From: Rhodocyclaceae bacterium
GTDB taxonomy: Bacteria > Pseudomonadota > Gammaproteobacteria > Burkholderiales > Rhodocyclaceae
NCBI GenBank assembly: GCA_030681195.1
Contig: JAUXXJ010000008.1
Coordinates: 186,001-250,000 of the forward strand
Length of the DNA: 64,000 nt
Direction of reading: 5' to 3'
Every line of letters starts with the position of its first letter. Position 1 is the first letter of the stretch. Below, piece after piece: positions 46,915-54,320 of the stretch. Below the pieces are notes generated by a model. The model worked only from the letters and a program-made list of their open reading frames with translations. It was not told the DNA's origin and did not search any database. A program made the position numbers and the translations under genes.

Positions 46915-49212
46915 TTACTTCGACTCCATTACCCAAACGCCGTCCCATTCTGCACCGGGTGGGTTTGCGGCGAAGTGTTCGCAGCGTTCGATGTAGAGTT
47001 TCGCTCCCTTGTCCTTGGGATTTAGGCCCAAGACTTCATTGAATTCCGTCATGGCAGCTTTCCAGTCCTGCTTGCGGTATTTACTGATGCCCGTTTTGAA
47101 AAGTCGCAGTGCATCGGTCAGGTGCGGGTAACTGTCGTCGCTGTGGAAGTCGAGGATTTCGTAGATGGCGACCGGTTTTGTTTTTCCCTTGACGATCACG
47201 AGATCCAGTTCACGACTGAAATAAGTGCCCCGCAGCACCTTGTGGGTGAATTCGCTGATGAGAATGTGGGCGCCATACTGCTTGCAGGCAGACTCGAGGC
47301 GTGCGGCCAGATTCACGCCATCGCCGATGATGGTGTAGTCCATGCGCTTCTTGGACCCGATATTGCCGGACACGACGTTGTCGGTATTCAGGCCGATGCC
47401 GATATCGACGGCCATCTTGCCTTCATTGACGCGCACCCGGTTCCATGCGGCGAGTTCGCGCATCATCGCAATGGCCGTGCGCACTGCACGATCGGCATCG
47501 TCGTCGTGGCCAACCGGGATGCCGAAGGCCGCCATGATCGCGTCGCCAATAAACTTGTCGAGCATACCTTCTTCACGCTGGATGCAATCCACCATCAGCG
47601 TGAAGTATTCGTTCAGCAGGGCGACCGTACCCTGCGCACCGAGTTGCTCGGTGATCGTGGTGAAGCTGCGTATATCGGAGAACAGGATCGTGGCATTGAC
47701 GCTCTTGCCGCCGAGCGCTTCGGCACCCGATGCGAGCATTTGAGCCGCAATGCCCGGATCCATGTAGCGCGACATGGTGGTCTTCAGGCGTTTCTCGTTG
47801 GAGATGTTTTCGAGCAGCAGCATCAAGCCGATACGCTTACCTTCAGCCGACAGGAGGGGTTGTAGCGTCAGGTTGACTGACAGCCTGTCTTCACCCAGCA
47901 CAATTTCGGCATCCATCAGCAGTTCGGAACCCTGTGTTTCGGCGACACGCTTGAGCTTTTCGATAATCCATGCGTTGTTGCCGCTAAAGAATTCCGCAGC
48001 AGGCTTGTGCAGAATTTGCGAGGGATGAAGCTTGAGCAGGCGCAGGCCGGCGGCATTGCAGGTGGCGATGCGCTCGGCTTCGTCGAGAGTGATGACCCCG
48101 TTCGACATCGATTCGAGCATCGCTTCGTTGTAGTTCTTCATGGCCTGGACATCGGCAAACAGCTTGGCGTTTTCCAAGGCGATGGAGATTTGCGCCGTAA
48201 ATGCCCGCAAACGCGATTCATCTTCACTGGTGAAGGGGCCGCCGCGCCGGTTTAGTACCTGCGTGACACCGATCACCTTGCCGTGTTTGTTGACAATCGG
48301 CACGCACAGGATCGAGCGCGTGAAGAAGCCGGTCTTCTTGTCGAAAGCCGGATTGAAGCGCAGGTCGGCATAGGCGTAGGGAATGTTGATCGCCTTGCCT
48401 GAGGTGAATACCGCGCCGGCAATGCCGAGATGGTTGGGCAGGCGGATTTGGACCGACTCCAGCCCCTGGCCCACTTCCGACCACAACTCGTTGGTTTTCT
48501 CGTCGTTGAGGAAGAGCGTCGAACGTTCGGCATTGAGCAGGCGCGTCGCTTCGCCCATGACCTTCTGGAGCAGTGATCCAAGCTTGATATCCGCCGTGAC
48601 TTCGGAGACGACGTCGATGAATTCCATTTCCTGCCGGCGAATGGCCTGCATGCGCTCGATGAACTGTGCACTTTGCAGCGCCAGCGTGCCCTGGCTGGTC
48701 ATCGCTTCGAGCAGATGCAAGTCCTGTTTGGTGAACTTGCCGGTGCGCTTGTTGAGCGTCTGTGCGACGCCAATGATCTCGCCCTTAACGGTCTTGATTG
48801 GAACGCACAGGATGCTGCGCGTTGAGAATCCGGTTTGTTCGTCGATCGACCGATTGAAACGTCCATCGGCGTAGGCGTCATGAATGATCAGCGCTTCGCC
48901 GGCGGTGAAGACGTGACCGGCGACGCCGCTGGTGTTGAGGATGCGAATCTCGCGCTGGATATTGCCCTGGGCGACGCGTGAGTAGAGCTCGTTGGTGTCC
49001 GGGTCATTGAGAAACAGGGAGCCGCGTTCCGCATTGAGCTCCGTGGTCGTTATGTCGACCAGTGCGTTCAGAACCTCGTCGAGCGTGCCATAGCCGGCCA
49101 TGCGCCGCGTAACTTCGAGCAACAGTTCGGCGTGACGCAAGCGGCGCTTGGTGTCGACGCTTTGTTCGAGTACTTTTGCTTTGGCAGATGTGGGAGGAGG
49201 GGAGGCTTCCAT
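46915..49212 (-). CDS. GAF-GAF-PAS adenylate/guanylate cyclase
   Basis: The 765-residue protein has two similar GAF domains, at about 25-190 (GSLFLNDPDTNELYSRVAQG) and 200-370 (STLFLNDEKTNELWSEVGQG). A PAS domain follows at about 375-480, then a class III cyclase domain at about 500-690. Metal-binding Asp residues are in ILFSDIRSFT and FIGDAIMAAFG; YTIIGDGVNLAARLES is the second signature. The last 75 residues form a TPR-like helix pair. It probably makes cAMP in response to small ligands or redox cues. ATG 49212 is chosen; a TTG at 49221 overlaps the previous stop. Coexpressed with the coiled-coil gene. Confidence 0.92.
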   Translation of the reverse strand: MEASPPPTSAKAKVLEQSVDTKRRLRHAELLLEVTRRMAGYGTLDEVLNALVDITTTELNAERGSLFLNDPDTNELYSRVAQGNIQREIRILNTSGVAGHVFTAGEALIIHDAYADGRFNRSIDEQTGFSTRSILCVPIKTVKGEIIGVAQTLNKRTGKFTKQDLHLLEAMTSQGTLALQSAQFIERMQAIRRQEMEFIDVVSEVTADIKLGSLLQKVMGEATRLLNAERSTLFLNDEKTNELWSEVGQGLESVQIRLPNHLGIAGAVFTSGKAINIPYAYADLRFNPAFDKKTGFFTRSILCVPIVNKHGKVIGVTQVLNRRGGPFTSEDESRLRAFTAQISIALENAKLFADVQAMKNYNEAMLESMSNGVITLDEAERIATCNAAGLRLLKLHPSQILHKPAAEFFSGNNAWIIEKLKRVAETQGSELLMDAEIVLGEDRLSVNLTLQPLLSAEGKRIGLMLLLENISNEKRLKTTMSRYMDPGIAAQMLASGAEALGGKSVNATILFSDIRSFTTITEQLGAQGTVALLNEYFTLMVDCIQREEGMLDKFIGDAIMAAFGIPVGHDDDADRAVRTAIAMMRELAAWNRVRVNEGKMAVDIGIGLNTDNVVSGNIGSKKRMDYTIIGDGVNLAARLESACKQYGAHILISEFTHKVLRGTYFSRELDLVIVKGKTKPVAIYEILDFHSDDSYPHLTDALRLFKTGISKYRKQDWKAAMTEFNEVLGLNPKDKGAKLYIERCEHFAANPPGAEWDGVWVMESK

Positions 49213-49217
49213 GACAT

Positions 49218-49775
49218 TCAACCGTTCGCAGAGGGATGTTCGAGTTGTGTACGCAACGCCTGGATGGTGGCGTGCAATTGAGCTGTTTCGTCGCTGAACA
49301 GCGTATGTTCGCGGCGTACGGCATTGTCCTTGTCGATCTGCAGCAGTTCCAGTGTGTCCCGCAGCGAACTGACGGTTTCGCGCAGTTGCGCGATTTCGCC
49401 TTGCTGGGTAGACATCGCCGCTCTTACGGCATTGTCCTTTTCAGCGCGCAGATGTTCCAGCCCTTCCCGCAGTTCGCCTACCGTTGCCTTGAGCATCTGC
49501 ATTTCATTGTGCCCCACAGCCCGTTCCTGCTGTATCAGGCGATCACGTTCAATCCGTGCATGCTCCAGTTCGGCGCGCAGGGCACTCACGGTGGTTTTGA
49601 GTTGAGCAATTTCAGCTGCGCTGGCCTGGCCGGCCTGGCGTACCTCGTTTTGCCGGATCATTTCGGCGTGCTCCAACTCCGTACGCAGGGCGACAACGGT
49701 GCGCTTGAGGTCGCGCACCTCCGCCTGTGCCAATGCCAACGTTTCCTCTATGGTGAGTTCTTCTGTCGTTGTCAT
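49218..49775 (-). CDS. Coiled-coil protein with 36-residue repeats
   Basis: The 185-residue protein contains four full repeats of exactly 36 residues and a half repeat. Each begins E-x3-L-x2-T-V/I-x2-L-R-x2-L-E, for example EIAQLKTTVSALRAELEH and EIAQLRETVSSLRDTLEL. The pattern predicts a continuous coiled coil. The start at 49775 is 9 bases after the tRNA-Arg CCA end, so the two are likely cotranscribed and no Shine-Dalgarno site is seen. The stop overlaps the cyclase start region, suggesting that this protein scaffolds or tethers the cyclase. No family recognised. Confidence 0.8.
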   Translation of the reverse strand: MTTTEELTIEETLALAQAEVRDLKRTVVALRTELEHAEMIRQNEVRQAGQASAAEIAQLKTTVSALRAELEHARIERDRLIQQERAVGHNEMQMLKATVGELREGLEHLRAEKDNAVRAAMSTQQGEIAQLRETVSSLRDTLELLQIDKDNAVRREHTLFSDETAQLHATIQALRTQLEHPSANG

Positions 49776-49784
49776 GTACGATAG

Positions 49785-49860
49785 TGGCGCCCTCAGCACG
49801 AATCGAACGTGCGACCCCCTTCTTAGGAGGAAGGTGCTCTATCCACTGAGCTATGAGGGC
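49785..49860 (-). tRNA. tRNA-Arg (anticodon CCT)
   Basis: The 76-base cloverleaf has acceptor GCCCTCA pairing with TGAGGGC, D arm GCTCAGTGGATAGAGC, anticodon loop CTCCTAA between CCTTC and GAAGG, and T arm with GTTCGATTC. Discriminator G and CCA are encoded. The anticodon CCT decodes AGG. A coiled-coil gene begins 9 bases after the CCA. Confidence 0.96.
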
Positions 49861-49888
49861 AAGGGGTGTTAAGCTGCTAACTGTGTTG

Positions 49889-49894
49889 ATTATA
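49889..49894 (-). promoter_or_regulatory. Candidate -10 box of tRNA-Arg operon
   Basis: A perfect TATAAT on the minus strand lies 28 bases upstream of the tRNA 5' end in an AT-rich leader. The -35 region is not recognisable, so the promoter is tentative. Confidence 0.4.
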
Positions 49895-50131
49895 TTGATT
49901 AATATTTATTAGACTTCCATATTTTCCCTGTATTACTGCAAAATCAAACCGTCCAGAAACGGGTGAAAATTGATTTTACTGTTTCTGATGTCATTAAGGA
50001 ATATCGAGAACTTCGCGAAAATGGCAATGGGGCGATTGTTAAAGGCTCCGAGCGAGCAGGGTTGGTACCCGGACCCCCCCGCAGTATCCATCTGAATGCC
50101 ATCTTCCGTGGTTGGACTTGTATGGACAAGC

Positions 50132-50156
50132 TGCCGTCTCGCCAGCGCCGACTTCT
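50132..50156 (-). repeat. Dispersed 25-bp motif, copy 8 (intergenic, hairpin half)
   Basis: A one-mismatch copy in reverse orientation upstream of the deoxyribosyltransferase-like gene. It forms the left arm of a 15-bp inverted repeat. Confidence 0.85.
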
Positions 50157-50175
50157 TACCAAGTTGGCGCTGGCG
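50140..50175 (+). repeat. 15-bp inverted repeat (hairpin) before the deoxyribosyltransferase-like gene
   Basis: The left arm CGCCAGCGCCGACTT and right arm AAGTTGGCGCTGGCG differ only by one base that allows a G-U pair, with a six-base loop. It lies 46 bases before the ATG at 50222. The left arm is a dispersed-motif copy. It could act as a REP-like element, a transcription pause or a regulatory stem. Confidence 0.8.
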
Positions 50176-50221
50176 ACCAGTCCCGGCATGCATACAAAGC
50201 CAATAAGAACAACAAGAACCC

Positions 50222-50884
50222 ATGAAAATCTACCTTGCCGGTCCCGACGTCTTCCGCCCCGATGTGCTGACATGGGCAGAATCCGCTCGTGAAACCTGCT
50301 GCCAATATGGCTACGAACCCCTGATTCCCATTGATCACGGTGAAACCGACGCATCGAAAATCTTTCAGGCCAACCTCGACCTGATCCGCAAGGCGCAGAT
50401 CGTCGTTGCCAACCTCAACCCGTTCCGTGGTGCCGAACCGGACTCGGGAACTTGTTTCGAGTTGGGCTACGCTTTGGCGCTGGGCAAAAAAACCTGCGGC
50501 TACGTTGAGAACGTCGACCTGCCGCTGAATCTGATGCTGGCTGTGCCATCCTTGATCGTCGAGGGTGGCTTGGCGGAGTGTCTCAAGCAACTTCGTAGCG
50601 GAATCAAAGAAACGTCCGCGCCGGCGGCAACCCTTCCAGAGAATCCCTTGATCAGGAAAACCATCGAGGCAGCGATCCGCTATCTGCACTGGGTGGCCGA
50701 CGGAAAAGTCACGGATGGCCATGCGGTTGCCACCGTGGCCGAGCAATACAAAGTCAGGGAAGAGACCGTGCGCGCGTGGATCGATGCCTGGTCAGGCATT
50801 TCATTGGCATCGAACGCCGATTACCAGCCTGACGACATTATTCGTCAAATGAAAATCAGCGGCCGGCAGTACAGGAGCTTGTAG
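50222..50884 (+). CDS. Nucleoside 2-deoxyribosyltransferase-like protein with C-terminal HTH-like region
   Basis: The 220-residue protein starts MKIYLAGPDVFRPDV and contains the NDT signature DSGTCFELGYALALGK, where the Glu is the expected nucleophile. NDT enzymes swap bases on deoxyribosides. A C-terminal region beginning about residue 160 (VTDGHAVATVAEQYKVREET) resembles a helix-turn-helix and is not part of classical NDT. The gene stands alone with its own leader. Substrate unknown; related folds also occur in nucleotide-sensing immunity proteins. Confidence 0.75.
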   Translation: MKIYLAGPDVFRPDVLTWAESARETCCQYGYEPLIPIDHGETDASKIFQANLDLIRKAQIVVANLNPFRGAEPDSGTCFELGYALALGKKTCGYVENVDLPLNLMLAVPSLIVEGGLAECLKQLRSGIKETSAPAATLPENPLIRKTIEAAIRYLHWVADGKVTDGHAVATVAEQYKVREETVRAWIDAWSGISLASNADYQPDDIIRQMKISGRQYRSL

Positions 50885-50954
50885 AGGGAAGAGCTCAACA
50901 TCAAGTGCTCGCCAAATAAAATTTGCGGTTTTCACTTATCAGATTGGGGCAACC

Positions 50955-51995
50955 ATGAAGTGGCTAATCTTCATTGCTGTAATGTGCAGCACGCTTGCGC
51001 AGGCTGCTTCACCTTTGCCGCAGCTGGCCGCCAACCGTGAATCTTTGACGGTATCCGGTTTGTCTTCCGGCGCCTATATGGCGGTCCAGTATCAGGTGGC
51101 GCACTCTCAAAATGTGCAGGGGGCGGGAATCATCGCCGGTGGCCCTTATTACTGCGCCAAAGGCCAAGTGGCACGCGCGTTGTCCCATTGCATGACACCG
51201 ACGCCAGCAGCCCAGCCACCATCTCTCGACCAGCAGGAGCGCATGATCGATCAGCTTGCCAGAGAAGGGCGGATCGACAACCCTGAGCACCTGCGCAGGC
51301 AACGCGTATGGATGTTCTCAGGCGGCAGTGACCAAACCGTCCAGCGTTCGGTGATGGATGCGTTGGCCGGCTTCTATCGAGCGCGCATGCCTGAAACCGC
51401 GATCCGTTACGTTCAGCACCCCGCTGCCGGACACGCGATGCCATCGGTTGAACCAGGTTCGACCGGTGCCTGCGAACACTCAGAATCGCCTTTCATCAAT
51501 CGTTGCGAGCAACTCGATGCGGCTGGGGAACTGCTTGCCCATTTGCTTGGACCCCTCAAGGCAAAGCGCACGAAACCGGAGGGTCAGTTGATGCGCTTCG
51601 ATCAAGGCCCGTTTCTTTCGGGCAAACCGGTTGATGCCAGCATGGCCGAGGAAGGCTACGTCTATATTCCCAAAGACTGCCCGTCTGGCGGTTGCCGTAT
51701 TCACGTCGTCTTCCATGGTTGCCGCCAAAGCACCGAGGAGATCGGCATCCGTTTCGTGACCGATGCTGGTTATAACGGCTGGGCCGATTCGAACAGGATT
51801 ATCGTTCTGTATCCGCAAATCCGGTCGCGAAACGGCCCGGCATTGGGCTCATGGAAGTACGTCATGAACCCCAAAGGGTGTTGGGACTGGTGGGGCTATA
51901 GTGGCGCCAACTACCACACCAAGGCGGGGGTACAGATCAAGGCCGTCGCTGGAATGATCGAGCAACTGGCGAAACCGGTGTTGAAGTCACCGTGA
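50955..51995 (+). CDS. Secreted short-chain PHA depolymerase / esterase-like alpha/beta hydrolase
   Basis: The 346-residue protein has a Sec signal peptide (cleaved after AQA), a lipase-type GLSSGAYM with Ser37 as nucleophile, and an Asp in SGGSDQTV. A His in AAGHAMP completes the triad order seen in PHB depolymerase-like esterases. Several cysteines suggest disulfides. It may degrade extracellular polyhydroxyalkanoate or other esters. The gene is separated from the previous one by 70 bases with a ribosome site GGGGCAACC. Confidence 0.78.
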   Translation: MKWLIFIAVMCSTLAQAASPLPQLAANRESLTVSGLSSGAYMAVQYQVAHSQNVQGAGIIAGGPYYCAKGQVARALSHCMTPTPAAQPPSLDQQERMIDQLAREGRIDNPEHLRRQRVWMFSGGSDQTVQRSVMDALAGFYRARMPETAIRYVQHPAAGHAMPSVEPGSTGACEHSESPFINRCEQLDAAGELLAHLLGPLKAKRTKPEGQLMRFDQGPFLSGKPVDASMAEEGYVYIPKDCPSGGCRIHVVFHGCRQSTEEIGIRFVTDAGYNGWADSNRIIVLYPQIRSRNGPALGSWKYVMNPKGCWDWWGYSGANYHTKAGVQIKAVAGMIEQLAKPVLKSP

Positions 51996-52053
51996 TCGAC
52001 GAGATCGAGTGATCTGATTTTTAACTGTTCTACCTTTTCTTGTTGGAGATCCC

Positions 52054-52827
52054 TTGTTCAAGCTGATCGGATTTATCTCTGGGTACTACTTTTTCGGGCT
52101 GTTCGGGGCGCTGTTTGGCTTGCTTATTGGGACATTGATCGACCGCCTGAGAGCCTATGGTGCTGGCGGGGTCAACCCGCTTCAAAATCCGCTTCGCCAG
52201 ACTGTCTTTCTCGAAACCTTGTTCATTTCGATGGGCAAGTTGGCCAAAGCCGATGGGCAAATCTCTGCCGAGGAAATCGCACACGCCGAGGCGTTCATGC
52301 AAAAGTTGGGCATGACCGCAGATCACCGCTTGCGAGCGATTGATTTATTCAAGCAAGGTGCCGCGCCAGCATTTGATATAGGACCGACCTACGACAAATT
52401 CATGGCGATTTGCGGTCACACGAGTCAGCTCAAACAAGTGCTACTGGTCTACTTGATTGTGATGGCCCTCACGGATGGGCACTTCCATCCTGAGGAGGAA
52501 GTCTTGCTGACCAATATTGCCCGTCGTCTTGGTTACGATGAAGCGGCGTTTAAGCACCTGATGGAAATGGTGCTGAATCAATCACACTTCGGCGGAGGAA
52601 ACCCCAATACCGCCGCTGCACTGGATGACGCCTACAAAGCCTTGGGTGTTACGAAAGAAAATACCGATCAGGAAATCAAACGCGCCTACCGCAAACTGAT
52701 GAGCCAATATCACCCTGACAAGCTCATTGGACAAGGGCTTCCAAAAGATATGATTGATGTGGCGACAGAGAAGGCAAAAGAGATTCAACTCGCGCACGAC
52801 TTAATTCAGAAGACCAGGAATATTTGA
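52054..52827 (+). CDS. djlA: DjlA-like membrane DnaJ cochaperone
   Basis: The 257-residue protein has an N-terminal membrane segment (FISGYYFFGLFGALFGLLIG) and a TerB-like helical domain at about 45-165. A J domain at the end contains the HPD motif in SQYHPDKLIGQG. DjlA stimulates DnaK at the inner membrane. The start is TTG at 52054 with GGAG about 7 bases upstream. Length and order match the family. Confidence 0.9.
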   Translation: MFKLIGFISGYYFFGLFGALFGLLIGTLIDRLRAYGAGGVNPLQNPLRQTVFLETLFISMGKLAKADGQISAEEIAHAEAFMQKLGMTADHRLRAIDLFKQGAAPAFDIGPTYDKFMAICGHTSQLKQVLLVYLIVMALTDGHFHPEEEVLLTNIARRLGYDEAAFKHLMEMVLNQSHFGGGNPNTAAALDDAYKALGVTKENTDQEIKRAYRKLMSQYHPDKLIGQGLPKDMIDVATEKAKEIQLAHDLIQKTRNI

Positions 52828-52869
52828 GGGCGAGATTGATCCCATTCGGTTTTTGCAGGTCGGCGCAGA

Positions 52870-53256
52870 TCAAGATTTCTTGCCGATTAACTCAATGTAA
52901 TAGCCATCAGGGTCGGCGACGAAGGCGATGATCGTAGCGCCGGCATTCATCGGCCCCGCATCGCGGATGATCTTGCCGCCTTTCTGACGAATGGCTTCGC
53001 AAGCAGCATAAACGTCATCGACTTCGAGGGCGATGTGACCATAGCCGGTGCCGATGTCGTACTTATCGACGCCCCAGTTGTAGGTGAGTTCGATGACGCT
53101 GTTGTCCTGCTCATTACCATAGCCGACGAAAGCTAGCGTGAATTTGCCTTCGGGGTAGTCCTGGCGACGCAGAAGCTTCATGCCAAGGATCAGGGTGTAG
53201 AAATCGATCGACCGGTCTAGATTGCCGGTTCGGAGCATAGTGTGGAGGATGCGCAT
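52870..53256 (-). CDS. gloA: Lactoylglutathione lyase (glyoxalase I)
   Basis: The 128-residue enzyme converts the methylglyoxal-glutathione hemithioacetal to S-lactoylglutathione. The metal ligands are His5 (RILHTMLR), Glu near 56 (VIELTYNWG), His near 74 (GHIALEVDD) and Glu near 122 (YYIELIGKK). It is a normal single-domain Ni-type enzyme. Upstream, 12 bases away, lies the 3' stub of another gene. Confidence 0.96.
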   Translation of the reverse strand: MRILHTMLRTGNLDRSIDFYTLILGMKLLRRQDYPEGKFTLAFVGYGNEQDNSVIELTYNWGVDKYDIGTGYGHIALEVDDVYAACEAIRQKGGKIIRDAGPMNAGATIIAFVADPDGYYIELIGKKS

Positions 53257-53268
53257 GGAGATTAGTCC

Positions 53269-53460
53269 TTATTGTCGAGCATTCCCAATATAAAGGTTCA
53301 TGGAATGGATAGGCAGAGTCGGTCGATAAAAAGCAGAACGAATAGCGGACTCCCGCCTCTCTTCGTGCTTAGAACCTTTCATCAGGCGAGCGAGCATATT
53401 GGCCAGTGAAGTTTCATCTTCAGGAGACTCTGGCGGAACGGCGTATTTATAGTGTGACAG
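53269..53460 (-). pseudogene. Truncated 3' stub of a gene upstream of gloA
   Basis: An open frame of about 63 codons ends TAA 12 bases before the gloA ATG, with protein-like composition (ESPEDETSLANMLARLMKG, then ERRESAIRSAFYRPTLP). It has no start of its own and its 5' end runs into the stop of the ybhB-like gene. It looks like the remains of an operon partner of gloA cut by insertion of the GC-rich segment upstream. Confidence 0.55.
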
Positions 53461-54076
53461 CGGGATTGAGACTGTAGACCCCGGTTAAACCGGCCTGGGC
53501 CAGGATGTGGCCCTGCATCGCCGTACGTACCTGCGCGCCGGTGAATTTTCCTTCGAGCGGCAAGCGCTCGATGTCGAGGGCAAACACGGTGAAGACGTAG
53601 CGGTGGCGCAGTTCGTCGTTCCAGGGTGGGCAGGGGCCGTCGTAGCCGTAATAGTCCCCGCTCATGTCGTGGTCAGCGGCAAACCAGTTGGTGTAGTCGT
53701 TGATGCCCTGGCGTGCGTCATTGGCGGCGGCTGGCCCTGACTTGCCGCGCGGTACGACGCCGTTGGCAAACTCGCCCGCCGCGATGTGCTGCTTGCTGGC
53801 CGACAGGTCGATCAACACCCAGTGGAAGAAGTCGACGCGCGGCAGGCTGGCCGGCACGCTGCGGCCTTCCTGATTGACGTCGTTGCCACGGCTGGGCACG
53901 TCCGGGTCGTGGCAGATCAGCGCGAAGGAGCGGGTGCCGGCGGGGACGTCCTGCCAGGCAAGTTGCGGGTTTTGGTTGCTGCCGAGGCAGACGTGGCTGG
54001 CGGCATCTGGAATGCAGAACGAGAATTCGCCGGGGATGCGTTGGCCGTCGGTAAAACTGTTGCTGGTCAGTTGCAT
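53447..54076 (-). CDS. YbhB/YbcL Raf kinase inhibitor-like (PEBP) protein
   Basis: The 209-residue phosphatidylethanolamine-binding-type protein has the PEBP core: ICHDPDVP, DFFHWVLIDL and GPCPPWNDELRHRY. Function in bacteria is unknown. The ATG at 54076 has GAGGAGAC 5 bases upstream. It is at one edge of a GC-rich three-gene segment and divergent from the aldo/keto reductase. Its stop abuts the truncated stub of another gene. Confidence 0.88.
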   Translation of the reverse strand: MQLTSNSFTDGQRIPGEFSFCIPDAASHVCLGSNQNPQLAWQDVPAGTRSFALICHDPDVPSRGNDVNQEGRSVPASLPRVDFFHWVLIDLSASKQHIAAGEFANGVVPRGKSGPAAANDARQGINDYTNWFAADHDMSGDYYGYDGPCPPWNDELRHRYVFTVFALDIERLPLEGKFTGAQVRTAMQGHILAQAGLTGVYSLNPAVTL

Positions 54077-54320
54077 GGCGGTCTCCTCTTGATCGACTGT
54101 GCGGGCGGTGTGTTGGCGAAAGGATAGGAAATCCAACGCGGTATCCGGAAGTATCTTCGACCCTGGTCGCCGAAGTCAATTGCCAATTTCGCGCAGGAAG
54201 CCCCCGTGCTGACCTGAGTCGGGCACGACCAGCGCGGGCGCTCGGCTATCATTGTCGCGTCGGTCCGGAACCCCGGCCCGGCGCCGTGGTCAGGAACATC
54301 ATGATTCGGAGGTCCACGCG

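Larger units (their letters stand above)
49861..50221. other. Intergenic region with AT-rich start and hairpin
   Basis: This 361-base gap holds the tRNA promoter region and the hairpin at 50140-50175 described separately. A GTG-started open frame from 49963 runs 109 codons through the gap and into the next gene. It has no recognisable family, and its second half is dispersed motif, hairpin and the next gene's coding in another frame. It is not called as a gene. Confidence 0.5.

Noticed and set aside
7144-50156. The motif as a Neisseria-type DNA uptake sequence
   Set aside because: The reverse form begins GCCGTCT like the neisserial GCCGTCTGAA, but the rest differs and the motif is far longer and rarer. 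Only an uptake-like function is kept as a hypothesis, not identity.
49963-50292. 109-codon frame before the deoxyribosyltransferase-like gene
   Set aside because: No family, crosses the hairpin and overlaps the next gene by 71 bases in another frame; only its first 50 codons look at all protein-like.
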